Shown piece by piece: positions 11,514 to 19,859 of a DNA stretch of 20,163 bases; the first letter of the stretch is position 1, and each line of letters starts with the position of its first letter. Under the pieces are notes generated by a model. It saw nothing but the letters and a program-made list of their open reading frames with translations, ran no database searches and had not been told where the DNA came from. A program made the position numbers and the translations under genes. Source of the DNA: CAZDGK01 sp964505035. GTDB taxonomy: Bacteria > Patescibacteriota > Saccharimonadia > UBA4664. The DNA lies in NCBI GenBank assembly GCA_964505035.1, contig CAZDGK010000024.1:1-20163 (forward strand), in the 5' to 3' direction.

Positions 11514-14474
11514 TTACTTAGCTTTGAAGCTGATCAAGCTGGTCTGGTTGCCGATGTCGTCGCGCACAAACCACGTGTAGGTTTTCTTGGTCGTCAGCGC
11601 CACCGGGAAGCTCGTGCCAGTAGACGTACCCTTGAGTGCGCCGTCCACAAACAAGCTGTATACCGAAGCACCGGTACTACTCGACCACGTAAAGTTCACG
11701 AGCCCCGCCGCCACCTCGTCGCCGTCGCTCGGGCTGAGGCCCTGGAAGCTATTGCCGGCGTGCGTCACGAGCACGGTATCCTGGTCATCGCCCTGGTAGA
11801 GGCCGGTGTCGGTGATCACCGCCTTCACGGTGTGCGAGCCATTGCTAGTCGGGCTGTAGGGAATGTCATAGGTGCCGCTACCCGCGTCGCTATTGGTGTA
11901 AATGATCTGGTCGTCAAAGTATACCTGCAACTGAGGCGAGCCGGTCCCGGTCTTGCTGGTGCCAAATGTCCCGAGCGTCACCTTGGCGTGGAAGGTGTAT
12001 GGTCCGCCACCGCTGGTGCCCGTCAGTGACACCTTGGGCAGCATATCGCCACAGTCGTGGATGGTGTCAGAATCGGTCGGGATGGCGGTGCCGCTCGTGG
12101 CGTAGCCGGCGGCGATCAGGGCATTTAGCCAGTTCTGGTACTGGAACGAGTTCTCCTTCTGGGTAATCTCGGGCAAAATCGCGCTCGAGTATACCGTGGT
12201 CCTGGCCAGTGGCGGCGTACAGGCCGTCGCCAGGTTGCCAGACACCTTGTCGACGTCGGCACTCTTGTCGCTACTCGAGCTCATCGGCACGTACCAGGAC
12301 GGGAAGATGTCGACAAATGGCGTCTTGGTGGAGCTGGTGGTAGCCCGGCCGGTGTCGTGGTCGAGCGTCAGGGTTTGGATACCACTCGGCTTCACAAACG
12401 CGTCGGTCGACTTCACGCCACTGGCCGAGTTGACGGCGTTCATAAACTTCACCCAGATTGGCGCGGCGATGTCGGCCGCCGCCAAGCGCATCGGCGCGTT
12501 ATTGTTATTGCCCACCCACACGCCAGCCACCAGGTTGGGTGTAAAGCCAAGCGTCCAGGCGTCGTTAAAGTGCTCAGTGGTGCCGGTCTTGGACCCCACG
12601 TGGATGCAGCCAGTGGCGGCATTGTTAGCACAGCCACCCACAATGTCTAGGTCGCGGCCAAACACCTGCCGCTTGGCGTTGTAGTCGCTGAGCACGTCAG
12701 CCATCAGATAAGCTACCTGCGGATCCAGTGCCTGCTTGGGCTTGGCCGGCTTGGTGTTGTCTTCCAGCACATTGTTCTTCTGGTCGGTAATCTTCAGCAC
12801 CGAAGTCTGCTCGTAGTGTAGCCCGCCATTGGCAAAGCTCTCGTAGGCATTAGCCATCTGCACGAGCTCCACTTCGCCCGTGCCCAGCACCAGCGACAAA
12901 CCGTAGTGGTCGGGGCTTTCCGTCAGGGTGGTAATGCCCAATCTCTGCGCTGTATCCATAGAGTCGGACTCACCGGCCATCACCAGCGCCTTCACCGCCG
13001 GAATGTTGAGCGATCCGGCCAGTGCCGAGCGGGCTGTCTGGGTGCCGTGGAGCGCATTGCCAAAGTTCTGCGGAGCAAACGGCGACCCATCGGGATTCAC
13101 GCCAAACTGCGTCTTCACGTCGTACAGCACCGTGCCCGGACCGTAGGTCGGGCAGGCCCGGGTCTTGGCGCAGCTGGCATCCTTGTTTTTGGCAAACAGC
13201 GTCGAGTACACAATCGGTTTGAAGCTCGACCCGGGCTGCCGCTTGGCCGTCGCCACGTTCACATTGCCAAACTGCGGGTCGCCGTAGTTGTACGAGCCAA
13301 CCTCAGCCAGGACCTGGCCAGTCGTCGGATCAGTCGCCACCAGGGCTGCGTTGGACCCCTGACTAGCCCGCACCTTAGCCATGCTATCGCTAATAGCTTG
13401 CTCGGCAGCCTGCTGCTTGCTCCAGTCAATGGTGGTGATAATCTTCAGGCCGCCTTCAGTGACCTGCTTGACGCCATACTTGTTCTCGAGTTGTGTCTCC
13501 AGGTCAATCACGAAGTGGGGTGCCTTAATGTTGGCATATAGGTTCTGCTGCCCCTGGAACTGGCCCGGCCCGGTGCCCGGCTTGAGCACATCCACCGCCT
13601 TGGCGTCAGCGGCCTGCTGCTTGGTAATGTAGCCTTGCTCGGCCATCAGGTCCAATATGAGGTGTTGCCGGTCGAGCAGGGCATCCACGTGCGAACCGTA
13701 CGGCGAGTAGTATGATGGCGCCCGCGGGATGCCGGCTAGCAAGGCAGCCTGTGCCAGGGTGAGACTCTTGGCGTCGGTCTTAAAGTATGTCTGCGCCGCC
13801 GACTGGATACCATAAGCCTGACTACCGTACGGAATCTCGTTGAGATAGAGCTTGAGGATGTCATCCTTGGAGTAAAACTGCTCAATCTCAATCGCCAGGA
13901 TCAACTCTTTGATCTTGCGCGATATTGAATACTCGTCGGTCAGTAGGGCGTTCTTGACGTACTGCTGCGTAATAGTCGAGCCGCCGCCCTTGGAACGATC
14001 GCCGGTCACCACACCTGTCAGCGCCCGGCCGATGCCGAAGATCGAAAACGCGCCGTGTTTGTAGAAATCTTTGTCTTCCACCGCGATAGTGGCTTGCTTG
14101 ACGTTGGTCGGGATCTGATCAAACGGCACTACGGTCCGGTTCTTGTCGCCGTACACCTCAAACAGCAGCGTGCCATGGCCCGGATTTTCCAGCTCATCCC
14201 GGGCATAGAACTTGGTGGTCTGAGCGGAAATCGCCGCGTTAATCTTGCTCGGGCTCGGCAAATCTTTGGCGTACCACAAAAACACCAAAAACACGAACAG
14301 GAAGCCCAAGCCAGCCAGCTTGGCCATACGCACAACGCCGGCGCGGCTCATCCAGTAGGCGCGGAAATAACGAGGGGTAAATGACAAACCAAAGCGTTTG
14401 AAATGTCCCAACCAGCCTCGGGTGTTACTCTCAATTGGCTTGGCGGGACGACGGCGGACGTGTCGGGTGGGCAT
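11514..14474 (-). CDS. Class A penicillin-binding protein (transglycosylase/transpeptidase)
   Basis: A bifunctional cell-wall synthase that polymerises and crosslinks peptidoglycan outside the membrane. From the ATG at 14474 it has 986 residues: a basic cytoplasmic N-terminus, one membrane helix (about 52-70), and a GT51 domain with catalytic Glu133 in VEDKDFYKHG and GGSTITQQYVKN. The transpeptidase domain has S416 in SSFK, SLN and KTG at 629-631. After it come two beta-rich, Ig/fibronectin-like segments (VKAVITDTGLYQG; NFTWSSSTGASVYSLFVDG). All catalytic motifs are intact. The frame is open 18 codons further up to TTG 14528 (ATG 14525), but a TATAAT box (14522-14517) lies inside that stretch and GAGGA precedes the ATG at 14474, which favours the shorter form. 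It is a Ponticulin-free, ordinary PBP1A-type layout. Confidence 0.94.
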   Translation of the reverse strand: MPTRHVRRRPAKPIESNTRGWLGHFKRFGLSFTPRYFRAYWMSRAGVVRMAKLAGLGFLFVFLVFLWYAKDLPSPSKINAAISAQTTKFYARDELENPGHGTLLFEVYGDKNRTVVPFDQIPTNVKQATIAVEDKDFYKHGAFSIFGIGRALTGVVTGDRSKGGGSTITQQYVKNALLTDEYSISRKIKELILAIEIEQFYSKDDILKLYLNEIPYGSQAYGIQSAAQTYFKTDAKSLTLAQAALLAGIPRAPSYYSPYGSHVDALLDRQHLILDLMAEQGYITKQQAADAKAVDVLKPGTGPGQFQGQQNLYANIKAPHFVIDLETQLENKYGVKQVTEGGLKIITTIDWSKQQAAEQAISDSMAKVRASQGSNAALVATDPTTGQVLAEVGSYNYGDPQFGNVNVATAKRQPGSSFKPIVYSTLFAKNKDASCAKTRACPTYGPGTVLYDVKTQFGVNPDGSPFAPQNFGNALHGTQTARSALAGSLNIPAVKALVMAGESDSMDTAQRLGITTLTESPDHYGLSLVLGTGEVELVQMANAYESFANGGLHYEQTSVLKITDQKNNVLEDNTKPAKPKQALDPQVAYLMADVLSDYNAKRQVFGRDLDIVGGCANNAATGCIHVGSKTGTTEHFNDAWTLGFTPNLVAGVWVGNNNNAPMRLAAADIAAPIWVKFMNAVNSASGVKSTDAFVKPSGIQTLTLDHDTGRATTSSTKTPFVDIFPSWYVPMSSSSDKSADVDKVSGNLATACTPPLARTTVYSSAILPEITQKENSFQYQNWLNALIAAGYATSGTAIPTDSDTIHDCGDMLPKVSLTGTSGGGPYTFHAKVTLGTFGTSKTGTGSPQLQVYFDDQIIYTNSDAGSGTYDIPYSPTSNGSHTVKAVITDTGLYQGDDQDTVLVTHAGNSFQGLSPSDGDEVAAGLVNFTWSSSTGASVYSLFVDGALKGTSTGTSFPVALTTKKTYTWFVRDDIGNQTSLISFKAK

Positions 14475-14516
14475 GGATCCTCTAGAGCGTGCAAATCGCT
14501 CATAATTACGCTCATC

Positions 14517-14522
14517 ATTATA
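14517..14522 (-). promoter_or_regulatory. -10 box of the PBP gene
   Basis: Perfect TATAAT on the minus strand, preceded by TG. The predicted start near 14510 gives a leader of about 36 nt to the ATG at 14474. No good -35 was found. Confidence 0.55.
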
Positions 14523-14535
14523 CATCAACTCGTAC

Positions 14536-14580
14536 TAAAAGCGGCCCCAGTGGTTCTGTATTTCAGAACCTCCGGGGCCG
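14536..14580 (-). terminator. Intrinsic terminator of the small minus-strand gene
   Basis: A two-part stem: outer 7 bp (14542-14548 with 14574-14580) and inner 7 bp (14552-14558 with 14564-14570) with a 5-nt loop. On the minus strand it is followed by C and TTTT. It separates the 78-residue gene from the PBP gene. Confidence 0.8.
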
Positions 14581-14592
14581 GAAGGGTGTTCA

Positions 14593-14829
14593 TCAGCGGG
14601 CCAGAAAAGCGGTCCACCCCAGCAGCCAGCGGCGGCGGGGCTGGGACAGAGTTTGCATGGCCCGGCTGATGGCCCGGTTGACCGTCAGCCAGTCGTTGTC
14701 GGTTGCCACGGTGTGAATCATCCGAGCGCGAACTTGGTTGAGGTCCTCCAGGGCCAGACCGCTGAATGCGCGTTTGCGGCCCTCCAGGCAGCGCCTGATG
14801 AGTTCGTCCGCAGTTGTCTGAAGGAGCAT
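14593..14829 (-). CDS. Small protein of unknown function (78 residues)
   Basis: Start ATG at 14829 with AAAGGA 6 nt upstream; a TTG two codons earlier abuts that site and is less likely. The protein is helix-rich, mostly amphipathic and basic, with MLLQTTADELIRRCLEGRKRAF at the N-terminus split here by a Gly, and an end of the type RRRWLLGWTAFLAR. No signal peptide, no known motif. It has its own ribosome site, a TATAAT upstream and a terminator downstream, which together make a real gene likely despite its size. It lies divergent to tyrS. I do not recognise a family. Confidence 0.65.
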   Translation of the reverse strand: MLLQTTADELIRRCLEGRKRAFSGLALEDLNQVRARMIHTVATDNDWLTVNRAISRAMQTLSQPRRRWLLGWTAFLAR

Positions 14830-14870
14830 AGCCAATCCTTTCGAAGCCTGGGAATGTTGGCCTTAAGCCA

Positions 14871-14876
14871 ATTATA
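14871..14876 (-). promoter_or_regulatory. -10 box of the 78-residue gene
   Basis: Perfect TATAAT on the minus strand, about 40 nt before the ATG. The -35 region is poor. Confidence 0.5.
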
Positions 14877-14893
14877 AAACAAGTCCCAAAACA

Positions 14894-14902
14894 TGCTACA
14901 CT
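14894..14902 (+). promoter_or_regulatory. Extended -10 promoter of tyrS
   Basis: TGC followed by TACACT (14897-14902). The ATG at 14912 is only 9 nt past the box, so transcription should begin 2-4 nt before it. No -35 match at usual spacing and no Shine-Dalgarno, which together suggest a leaderless mRNA. Confidence 0.55.
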
Positions 14903-14911
14903 TTGACCCAT

Positions 14912-16087
14912 ATGAACGATTTACTTACCCGAGGCGTTGAACATCTGATCGGCCGCGAGGAGTTGGAGGCTGCCATGGAGAGCGGCCGCCAGCTCCGGCT
15001 GAAGTTCGGCGTGGATCCCACCCGGCCCGACCTCCACATCGGGCACGCCGTGGTCATGCGCAAGCTGCGCACGTTCCAGGAGCTGGGCCACACCGTCATC
15101 TTCTTGATTGGCGACTATACCACCAAGATCGGTGACCCCTCAGGCAAGTCCAAGACCCGGCCCATGCTGACCGACGACGAGATTGCCGCCAACGTCAAAA
15201 CCTACCTGCAGCAGGTGGGCAAACTGCTTGATGTCGAGCAGGCCGAGATCCGCTACAACTCCGAGTGGCTAGGGGCTCTTAGCTTCGGCGAACTCATCGC
15301 GCTAGCCTCCAATGTATCGGTCGCTCAGCTCATCGAGCGCGATGACTTCAAAAACCGCCTGTCATCCGGCACCGAGCTGGCCCTGCATGAGCTGCTCTAC
15401 CCACTGATGCAGGCCTACGACTCAGTAGCTCTCAAGGCTGACGTTGAGTTTGGCGGCACCGACCAGCTCTTCAATCTGATGGCCGGCCGCGCTCTGCAGA
15501 AGAAGCTCGGCCAGACACCACAGGCCGTGTTTACCTGCGAGCTGCTCGTCGGCACCGATGGCGTCCATAAGATGAGCAAGAGCCTCGATAATTACATCGG
15601 CGTCACCGACGAGCCAGTCGACATGTACGGCAAAGTCATGAGCGTGCCGGACAATCTCATTGCTCCCTACTACAAACTCTGTACCGAGATCGAGCTGCCG
15701 GTTATCGACGAGCTGGTCAAGACGCTGGCGGCCGGCGCCAATCCGCGCGACGCCAAGGCCTCACTCGCCCGCGAGATCGTCGCCCAGTACCATGGCCAGG
15801 ACACCGCCGCCGCAGCCGAGGAAGCTTGGGACAAGCAATTCCGTCAGGGCGTGCGCCCCGAGGATGTGCCCGAGCACCGCGTCAGTGACGCTCATCTGCC
15901 ACTGGTTGACCTCTTGATCGAAAGCGGCTTGGCCAAGGGCAAGCTCGATGCTCGCCGGCTGATTGAGCAGGGCGGTGTGCGTCTCGACGACACCGTGCAG
16001 ACACCCGAGTCGGCGCCCGTCTTTGCTACCGGCCAGGTGCTGCAGGTTGGCAAGCGCCGCTACCTCCGGCTCGTCGTCAGCCATTGA
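14912..16087 (+). CDS. tyrS: Tyrosyl-tRNA synthetase
   Basis: Charges tRNA-Tyr with tyrosine (class I aminoacyl-tRNA synthetase, homodimer, cytoplasm). The 391 residues from ATG 14912 carry HIGH at 42-45, the tyrosine-pocket motif VEFGGTDQ, and KMSKS at 220-224; KMSKS rather than KFGKS places it in the TyrZ-like subgroup. A C-terminal S4 RNA-binding domain is visible (PLVDLLIESGLAKGKLDARRLIEQGGV). An in-frame TTG at 14903 is less likely because it overlaps the base of the promoter. There is no T-box leader. It ends 2 nt before the promoter of the structured RNA at 16089. Confidence 0.96.
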   Translation: MNDLLTRGVEHLIGREELEAAMESGRQLRLKFGVDPTRPDLHIGHAVVMRKLRTFQELGHTVIFLIGDYTTKIGDPSGKSKTRPMLTDDEIAANVKTYLQQVGKLLDVEQAEIRYNSEWLGALSFGELIALASNVSVAQLIERDDFKNRLSSGTELALHELLYPLMQAYDSVALKADVEFGGTDQLFNLMAGRALQKKLGQTPQAVFTCELLVGTDGVHKMSKSLDNYIGVTDEPVDMYGKVMSVPDNLIAPYYKLCTEIELPVIDELVKTLAAGANPRDAKASLAREIVAQYHGQDTAAAAEEAWDKQFRQGVRPEDVPEHRVSDAHLPLVDLLIESGLAKGKLDARRLIEQGGVRLDDTVQTPESAPVFATGQVLQVGKRRYLRLVVSH

Positions 16088-16088
16088 G

Positions 16089-16117
16089 TTGACAAAAGCC
16101 GAGCAGTTCATTATAGT
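16089..16117 (+). promoter_or_regulatory. Strong promoter of the RNA upstream of recG
   Basis: TTGACA (16089-16094), 17-bp spacer, TATAGT (16112-16117). It is among the best promoters in the window, begins 2 nt after the tyrS stop, and has no protein gene close behind it. Predicted start near 16124. Confidence 0.85.
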
Positions 16118-16123
16118 AAATCA

Positions 16124-16360
16124 CGGTAAGGCCCGAACCAATGGGTGCCGTCTAACCAAGACGGTCGGGAATACTTCTTGTCTAGCGTCATACACCACCT
16201 GCATGGTGTTGGGCATGTCGCGAGGTCGCGAACTTTCGACATGAGTAAGAAGGATCCCCATAGGGACAAGTCCCCCGGTCTGAAAAGTGACGCAGGGTCG
16301 GGATTTCACCACCGGTCCGGCCGGCTTCCGCAAGGGAGCCAGCCGGACCATCTTCTTTTT
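16124..16360 (+). ncRNA. Structured RNA of unknown class between tyrS and recG
   Basis: About 235 nt bounded by a near-consensus promoter and a strong intrinsic terminator, with no convincing reading frame. Predicted by hand: a compact three-way junction closed by 132-136/165-169 (last three digits of coordinates) with hairpins 137-139/144-146 and 148-153/159-164; a 7-bp stem 177-183/264-270 enclosing hairpins 192-197/204-209 and 214-220/237-243; and a two-part stem 275-279/311-315 and 281-285/304-308. Positions 255-274 can pair in alternative ways, as expected for a switch. It lacks signatures I know for RNase P RNA, SRP RNA, tmRNA, T-box, TPP or cobalamin riboswitches. It may be an independent small RNA or a cis-acting leader that controls recG, which starts 32 nt after the T-tract. 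Confidence 0.7.
16314..16360 (+). terminator. Intrinsic terminator of the structured RNA
   Basis: A 16-position stem (16314-16329 with 16334-16349, one mismatch, one wobble) with a GCAA tetraloop, followed by TCTTCTTTTT. Very strong by eye. Confidence 0.9.
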
Positions 16361-16375
16361 AAGGCACTTATTCTG

Positions 16376-16381
16376 TACACT
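16376..16381 (+). promoter_or_regulatory. -10 box of recG
   Basis: TACACT preceded by TG, 10 nt before the recG ATG, as at tyrS. This predicts a leader of 3-4 nt. The -35 region is poor. Confidence 0.45.
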
Positions 16382-16391
16382 AGCCTCTGTT

Positions 16392-18443
16392 ATGAGTGAT
16401 TCGTGGAGCAACCGTCCCATCGGCTCAGTTAAGGGCGTCGGCAAGGCTGTGGCCGAGAAGCTGGCGCGCCTTGGTGTTGACACGCTGGGGCAGCTCGTGG
16501 GTCACTTCCCGCGCCGCTACGAGGACTTTTCTCAGATTATCCCCATTCGCAGCATGCGCCCAGGCAATGTCACCTTCCGCGGCCAAATCGAGCGGGTGAG
16601 CAGTCGCTACGCGCGCGCGCGCAAGCTGCACCTAACCGAGGCCATCATCAGCGACGGCACCGGCACCGTCAAAGCCATCTGGTTCAATCAGCCCTACCTA
16701 GCCAAGACCATCCCCACCGGCACACCGGTGCTTGTAAGCGGCGAGCTCAAGTTCAAAGACAGCAACCTGGCCCTCCAGAGCCCAGCCATCGAGGTCGTCG
16801 CAGACGGCAAGGAAATGAAGGACACCGGCCGTATCGTGCCCGTCTACCCAGAGACCGAGGGCCTCACCAGCCGTCAGTTGCGGGGCCTCATCCAGCCGCT
16901 GCTGCCACTCATCGCCACAGCCGAGGAAACGCTGCCGCCCGATGTGGTGTCCGGCGCCAAGCTCATGCCTCGCGCGCAGGCACTGCAGCAGATCCACTTT
17001 CCGTCTACTCAGGCGCTGCTGGCCAAAGCCCGTCACCGCCTGGCCTTCGAGGAGCTCTGGTTTCTCATGCTGGCCAGTCTGGTCATCAAGCACGAGATCA
17101 AGACCGAGGTCGCCCGGCCGCTGCCCTTCCGGGTCGAAGCCGCCAAGGCCTTCGTGGAGGCCTTGGACTTTGAGCTGACGCCCCAGCAGAAACAAGCCGC
17201 TTGGGAAATCTTCCAGGACCTGGCCAAGGATACGCCCATGAACCGGCTGCTCGAGGGCGACGTCGGCTCGGGCAAGACCGTGGTGGCGACTATGGCGGCC
17301 GTCATGGCGATGGCCGATGGTGCCCAGGCCGCCCTCATGGTCCCCACCGAGATTCTCGCGCGCCAGCACTACGCCAAGCTCACCCCTCTGCTGGCCAAGC
17401 TCGGCTATGAGGCCGTGCTCATCCTGGGCAAGCAGCCGGCCGCCGAGCGCACCGCCGCGCTCAAGCGACTCGAGCTCGGCGGTCCGTTACTCGTCATCGG
17501 CACCCAGGCGCTGCTCGGCGAGAAGATTCAGTTCCCACAGCTGGGCCTTGTCATCATCGATGAGCAGCATCGTTTTGGCGTGGAGCAGCGCAGCGCGCTT
17601 AAGGCCAAATCTGGCCACCTCCCGCACCTTCTCACCCTGACGGCCACGCCTATCCCGCGCACCCTCCAGCTCACCGTCTACGGCGACCTCGACGTCACCG
17701 TCATCGACGGTCTGCCGCCCGGCCGGCGCCCCATCGTCACCAAGGCCGTGGAGTCGAGCGCCCGGGAGGCTGTCTACCATCTCATTAATGAGCAACTCGA
17801 CGCCGGCCGCCAAGCCTTCGTCGTCTGCCCGCTCATCGAGGAATCGCCCCTCATTGCGGCCAAAAACGTCACGGCTGAGGCCGAGCGCCTAGCCAAGGGG
17901 CCGTTCAAGCACCGCCGCCTTGGTGTCCTGCATGGCCGCCTCTCGGCCGCCGACAAGCAGTCCGTCATGGAGCAGTTTGCGGCCGGCCAGCTCGACCTGC
18001 TCGTCGCCACCACCGTGCTCGAGGTTGGCATCGACGTGCCCAATGCCACCGTCATGCTGGTGGAGGGTGCCGAGCGCTTTGGTCTGGCCGCCCTACACCA
18101 GCTGCGTGGCCGCATTGGCCGGGGCGAGCATGCCTCGCAGTGCTTCCTGGTGGCCGACACCCGAGGCGCCACGGCCGTCGAGCGCATCAAAGCACTGGAG
18201 AAGTCCCAAGACGGCTTCCGCCTCGCCCAAATCGATCTCGAAATTCGCGGCCCCGGCCAGATATACGGCCGCCGTCAGCACGGCGCCCTCGATCTGCAGC
18301 TAGCCGACATTGGCGACACCAAGCTCATATCAGCCGCCCGCGCCTCCGCGCTCAAATTTCTATCAGACCCAAGCGCTATGGTAAAATATTCTCAGGTAGC
18401 GGCTCGCGTTAACGCGCTCAAAGCCGTCACATCACTCGATTAA
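16392..18443 (+). CDS. recG: ATP-dependent DNA helicase RecG
   Basis: RecG remodels stalled replication forks and Holliday junctions. From ATG 16392 it has 683 residues, the usual length. An upstream in-frame start (16287) is rejected because it lies in the structured RNA and terminator. Domains: N-terminal helical region with SVKGVGKAVAEKL, OB-fold wedge (about 55-145), helicase domain 1 with GDVGSGKT at 289-296 and DEQH at 390-393, TATPIPRTL, then helicase domain 2 with LEVGIDVPNA and QLRGRIGRG, and the C-terminal TRG-like region (GPGQIYGRRQHG). All helicase motifs are intact. No Shine-Dalgarno is seen. The next gene starts 22 nt after its stop and is probably cotranscribed. Confidence 0.96.
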   Translation: MSDSWSNRPIGSVKGVGKAVAEKLARLGVDTLGQLVGHFPRRYEDFSQIIPIRSMRPGNVTFRGQIERVSSRYARARKLHLTEAIISDGTGTVKAIWFNQPYLAKTIPTGTPVLVSGELKFKDSNLALQSPAIEVVADGKEMKDTGRIVPVYPETEGLTSRQLRGLIQPLLPLIATAEETLPPDVVSGAKLMPRAQALQQIHFPSTQALLAKARHRLAFEELWFLMLASLVIKHEIKTEVARPLPFRVEAAKAFVEALDFELTPQQKQAAWEIFQDLAKDTPMNRLLEGDVGSGKTVVATMAAVMAMADGAQAALMVPTEILARQHYAKLTPLLAKLGYEAVLILGKQPAAERTAALKRLELGGPLLVIGTQALLGEKIQFPQLGLVIIDEQHRFGVEQRSALKAKSGHLPHLLTLTATPIPRTLQLTVYGDLDVTVIDGLPPGRRPIVTKAVESSAREAVYHLINEQLDAGRQAFVVCPLIEESPLIAAKNVTAEAERLAKGPFKHRRLGVLHGRLSAADKQSVMEQFAAGQLDLLVATTVLEVGIDVPNATVMLVEGAERFGLAALHQLRGRIGRGEHASQCFLVADTRGATAVERIKALEKSQDGFRLAQIDLEIRGPGQIYGRRQHGALDLQLADIGDTKLISAARASALKFLSDPSAMVKYSQVAARVNALKAVTSLD

Positions 18444-18465
18444 CCACCCATCCCACGCTTACCTC

Positions 18466-19305
18466 ATGTACGCCGGTTTTATCACTCACAAGCACGTCGT
18501 TTCGAAAGTTGGCATCCACCAGCGCTTTGACGCCGCCGCCTATCGCATGATAGAGCCCTTTTTGCGTGAATCGAGCTTCCCGGCCATCGCCGACATCCTC
18601 CACTTCGAAGGTTACAATGGCCCCGATGGCCTCAACTCCAAGACCGGCCTCAAGCCCAAGACCAAGGACGACCCGCTGCCCAGTCATCTCTACGACCCGG
18701 CTACCGATAGCGGGGAAGTGCCCGAGCATATTGCCAGCCACTACGCCGCTCTGGTCGACTGCCTCAAGGCGGGCGATCACATCCGGGCGGCCTTCGAGGC
18801 CTCCTGGATGGCCCACTACGTCTGCGATGGACTCACGCCGGCGCACCATTGGCCGCTCGAAGACAAGATCGCCGAGGCCGCGGCGCTGGTGTCCGAGCGC
18901 GAAGGCCGCCGCATCGACACCCGCAACTTCGCCGGCCTCGCCCGCAAGCACTGGGCGCTCTGGGGTACCAAGGGTCACATGACCACCCACGTCAACTTCG
19001 AGATGGGGGTAGCCTTCGCCCTGCTAATCTTTCCCATCAAAGCTGTGTTCGACGAAGCCGAGCTGACTCGCGCCAGCCAACTCGGCCCCATCGAGTACTT
19101 CAAGGCGGAGGCGCGCGAGGTTGCCGCCCTCGAGCTCTACGAGCACTTCTACCGCGACGGTTGGACGGCCGATATCGCCACCATCGTCAAGAATAAGCTG
19201 GCGCCGCAGACCGCTCGCGCCATCGGCATCATCTGGCTGCTCGCAATACTCGAAGCCGGCCAACAATTGGCGGTCCAGGCCGAAGCCGCCACGCCAGCCG
19301 CGTGA
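18466..19305 (+). CDS. Zinc-dependent phospholipase C / S1-P1 nuclease-like protein
   Basis: A 279-residue, mostly helical protein. The best clue is WMAHYVCDGLTPAHHWP at 114-130: His117, Asp121, His127 and His128 match the H-x3-D-x5-H spacing of zinc ligands in the phospholipase C / P1-nuclease fold. Further histidines near the N-terminus (H8, H10, H18) could complete the site. There is no signal peptide, which is unusual for this fold because known members are secreted. A hydrophobic stretch (GVAFALLIFPIKAVF) may be a buried helix. No Shine-Dalgarno before the ATG. It lies 22 nt after recG and its stop overlaps the start of rsmD, so translation is probably coupled. Substrate unknown (phospholipid or nucleic acid); fold assignment is from motif spacing only. 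Confidence 0.65.
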   Translation: MYAGFITHKHVVSKVGIHQRFDAAAYRMIEPFLRESSFPAIADILHFEGYNGPDGLNSKTGLKPKTKDDPLPSHLYDPATDSGEVPEHIASHYAALVDCLKAGDHIRAAFEASWMAHYVCDGLTPAHHWPLEDKIAEAAALVSEREGRRIDTRNFAGLARKHWALWGTKGHMTTHVNFEMGVAFALLIFPIKAVFDEAELTRASQLGPIEYFKAEAREVAALELYEHFYRDGWTADIATIVKNKLAPQTARAIGIIWLLAILEAGQQLAVQAEAATPAA

Positions 19306-19856
19306 GAATCCTCGCCGGCACCATGCGCGGCCGCGGCTTTGAGCAGCCGGCTACCCGGAGCGTTCGGCCGCTCAGTGACAAGGCCCGCGCCGCCATCTTT
19401 GATGTCGTTGGCGCACCCGAGGGCTTTGCCGTGCTCGATGCCTATGCCGGCTCTGGCGCGGCCGGCTTCGAGGCGCTGTCTCGTGGCGCCGCCATGGTCG
19501 ATGCCATCGAGGCCAGCTCGTCGGTTGCGCGCGTCATCGAGCGCAACGCCGCCGCGCTCGGCCTGTCCTGGGGCTATGTCCTGCACGTCATGACGGCCGA
19601 GAAATGGCTGGCCCTGCCTGTCAATCAGCCAGATGCCGACCGCCCACAGGCTCGCTACCACCTCATTATCGCCGACCCGCCCTATGCGCAGCTCGACGCC
19701 GACGTCTTAGCCCGCTTCGGCCCATTTGTCCTGCCCGGCGGCGTCCTCGTCGTCTCGCACAGCAGCAAGCACCAGCCGCCCCAGCTCGAGTCCCTACGGC
19801 TGGCCCGGCACAAGGTCTACGGCGATACCGCCCTCAGCTTTTATCAAGTCGCCTAG
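19302..19856 (+). CDS. rsmD: 16S rRNA guanine-N2 methyltransferase RsmD
   Basis: Methylates G966 of 16S rRNA using S-adenosylmethionine. 184 residues. Start GTG at 19302 overlaps the previous stop by 4 nt (GTGA), indicating translational coupling. Motifs: MRILAGTMRGR, VRPLSDKARAAIFDVVG (the family's RPT-D-REALFN-type motif), SAM-binding LDAYAGSGAAGFEALSRG, and catalytic DPPY in IIADPPYAQLD. No coaD, a frequent partner of rsmD, follows; instead an RNA promoter begins 4 nt after the stop. Confidence 0.93.
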   Translation: MRILAGTMRGRGFEQPATRSVRPLSDKARAAIFDVVGAPEGFAVLDAYAGSGAAGFEALSRGAAMVDAIEASSSVARVIERNAAALGLSWGYVLHVMTAEKWLALPVNQPDADRPQARYHLIIADPPYAQLDADVLARFGPFVLPGGVLVVSHSSKHQPPQLESLRLARHKVYGDTALSFYQVA

Positions 19857-19859
19857 CCA

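Noticed and set aside
14475..14528. 18-codon upstream extension of the PBP gene
   Set aside because: The stretch contains the TATAAT box, and no ribosome site precedes TTG 14528 or ATG 14525.
16287..16391. 35-codon upstream extension of recG
   Set aside because: It covers the terminator hairpin and T-tract. RecG similarity begins after ATG 16392.
16145..16399. 84-codon frame (with a shorter one from ATG 16241) within the structured RNA
   Set aside because: No ribosome site; it crosses a strong terminator and runs into recG; composition is unlike the neighbouring genes.
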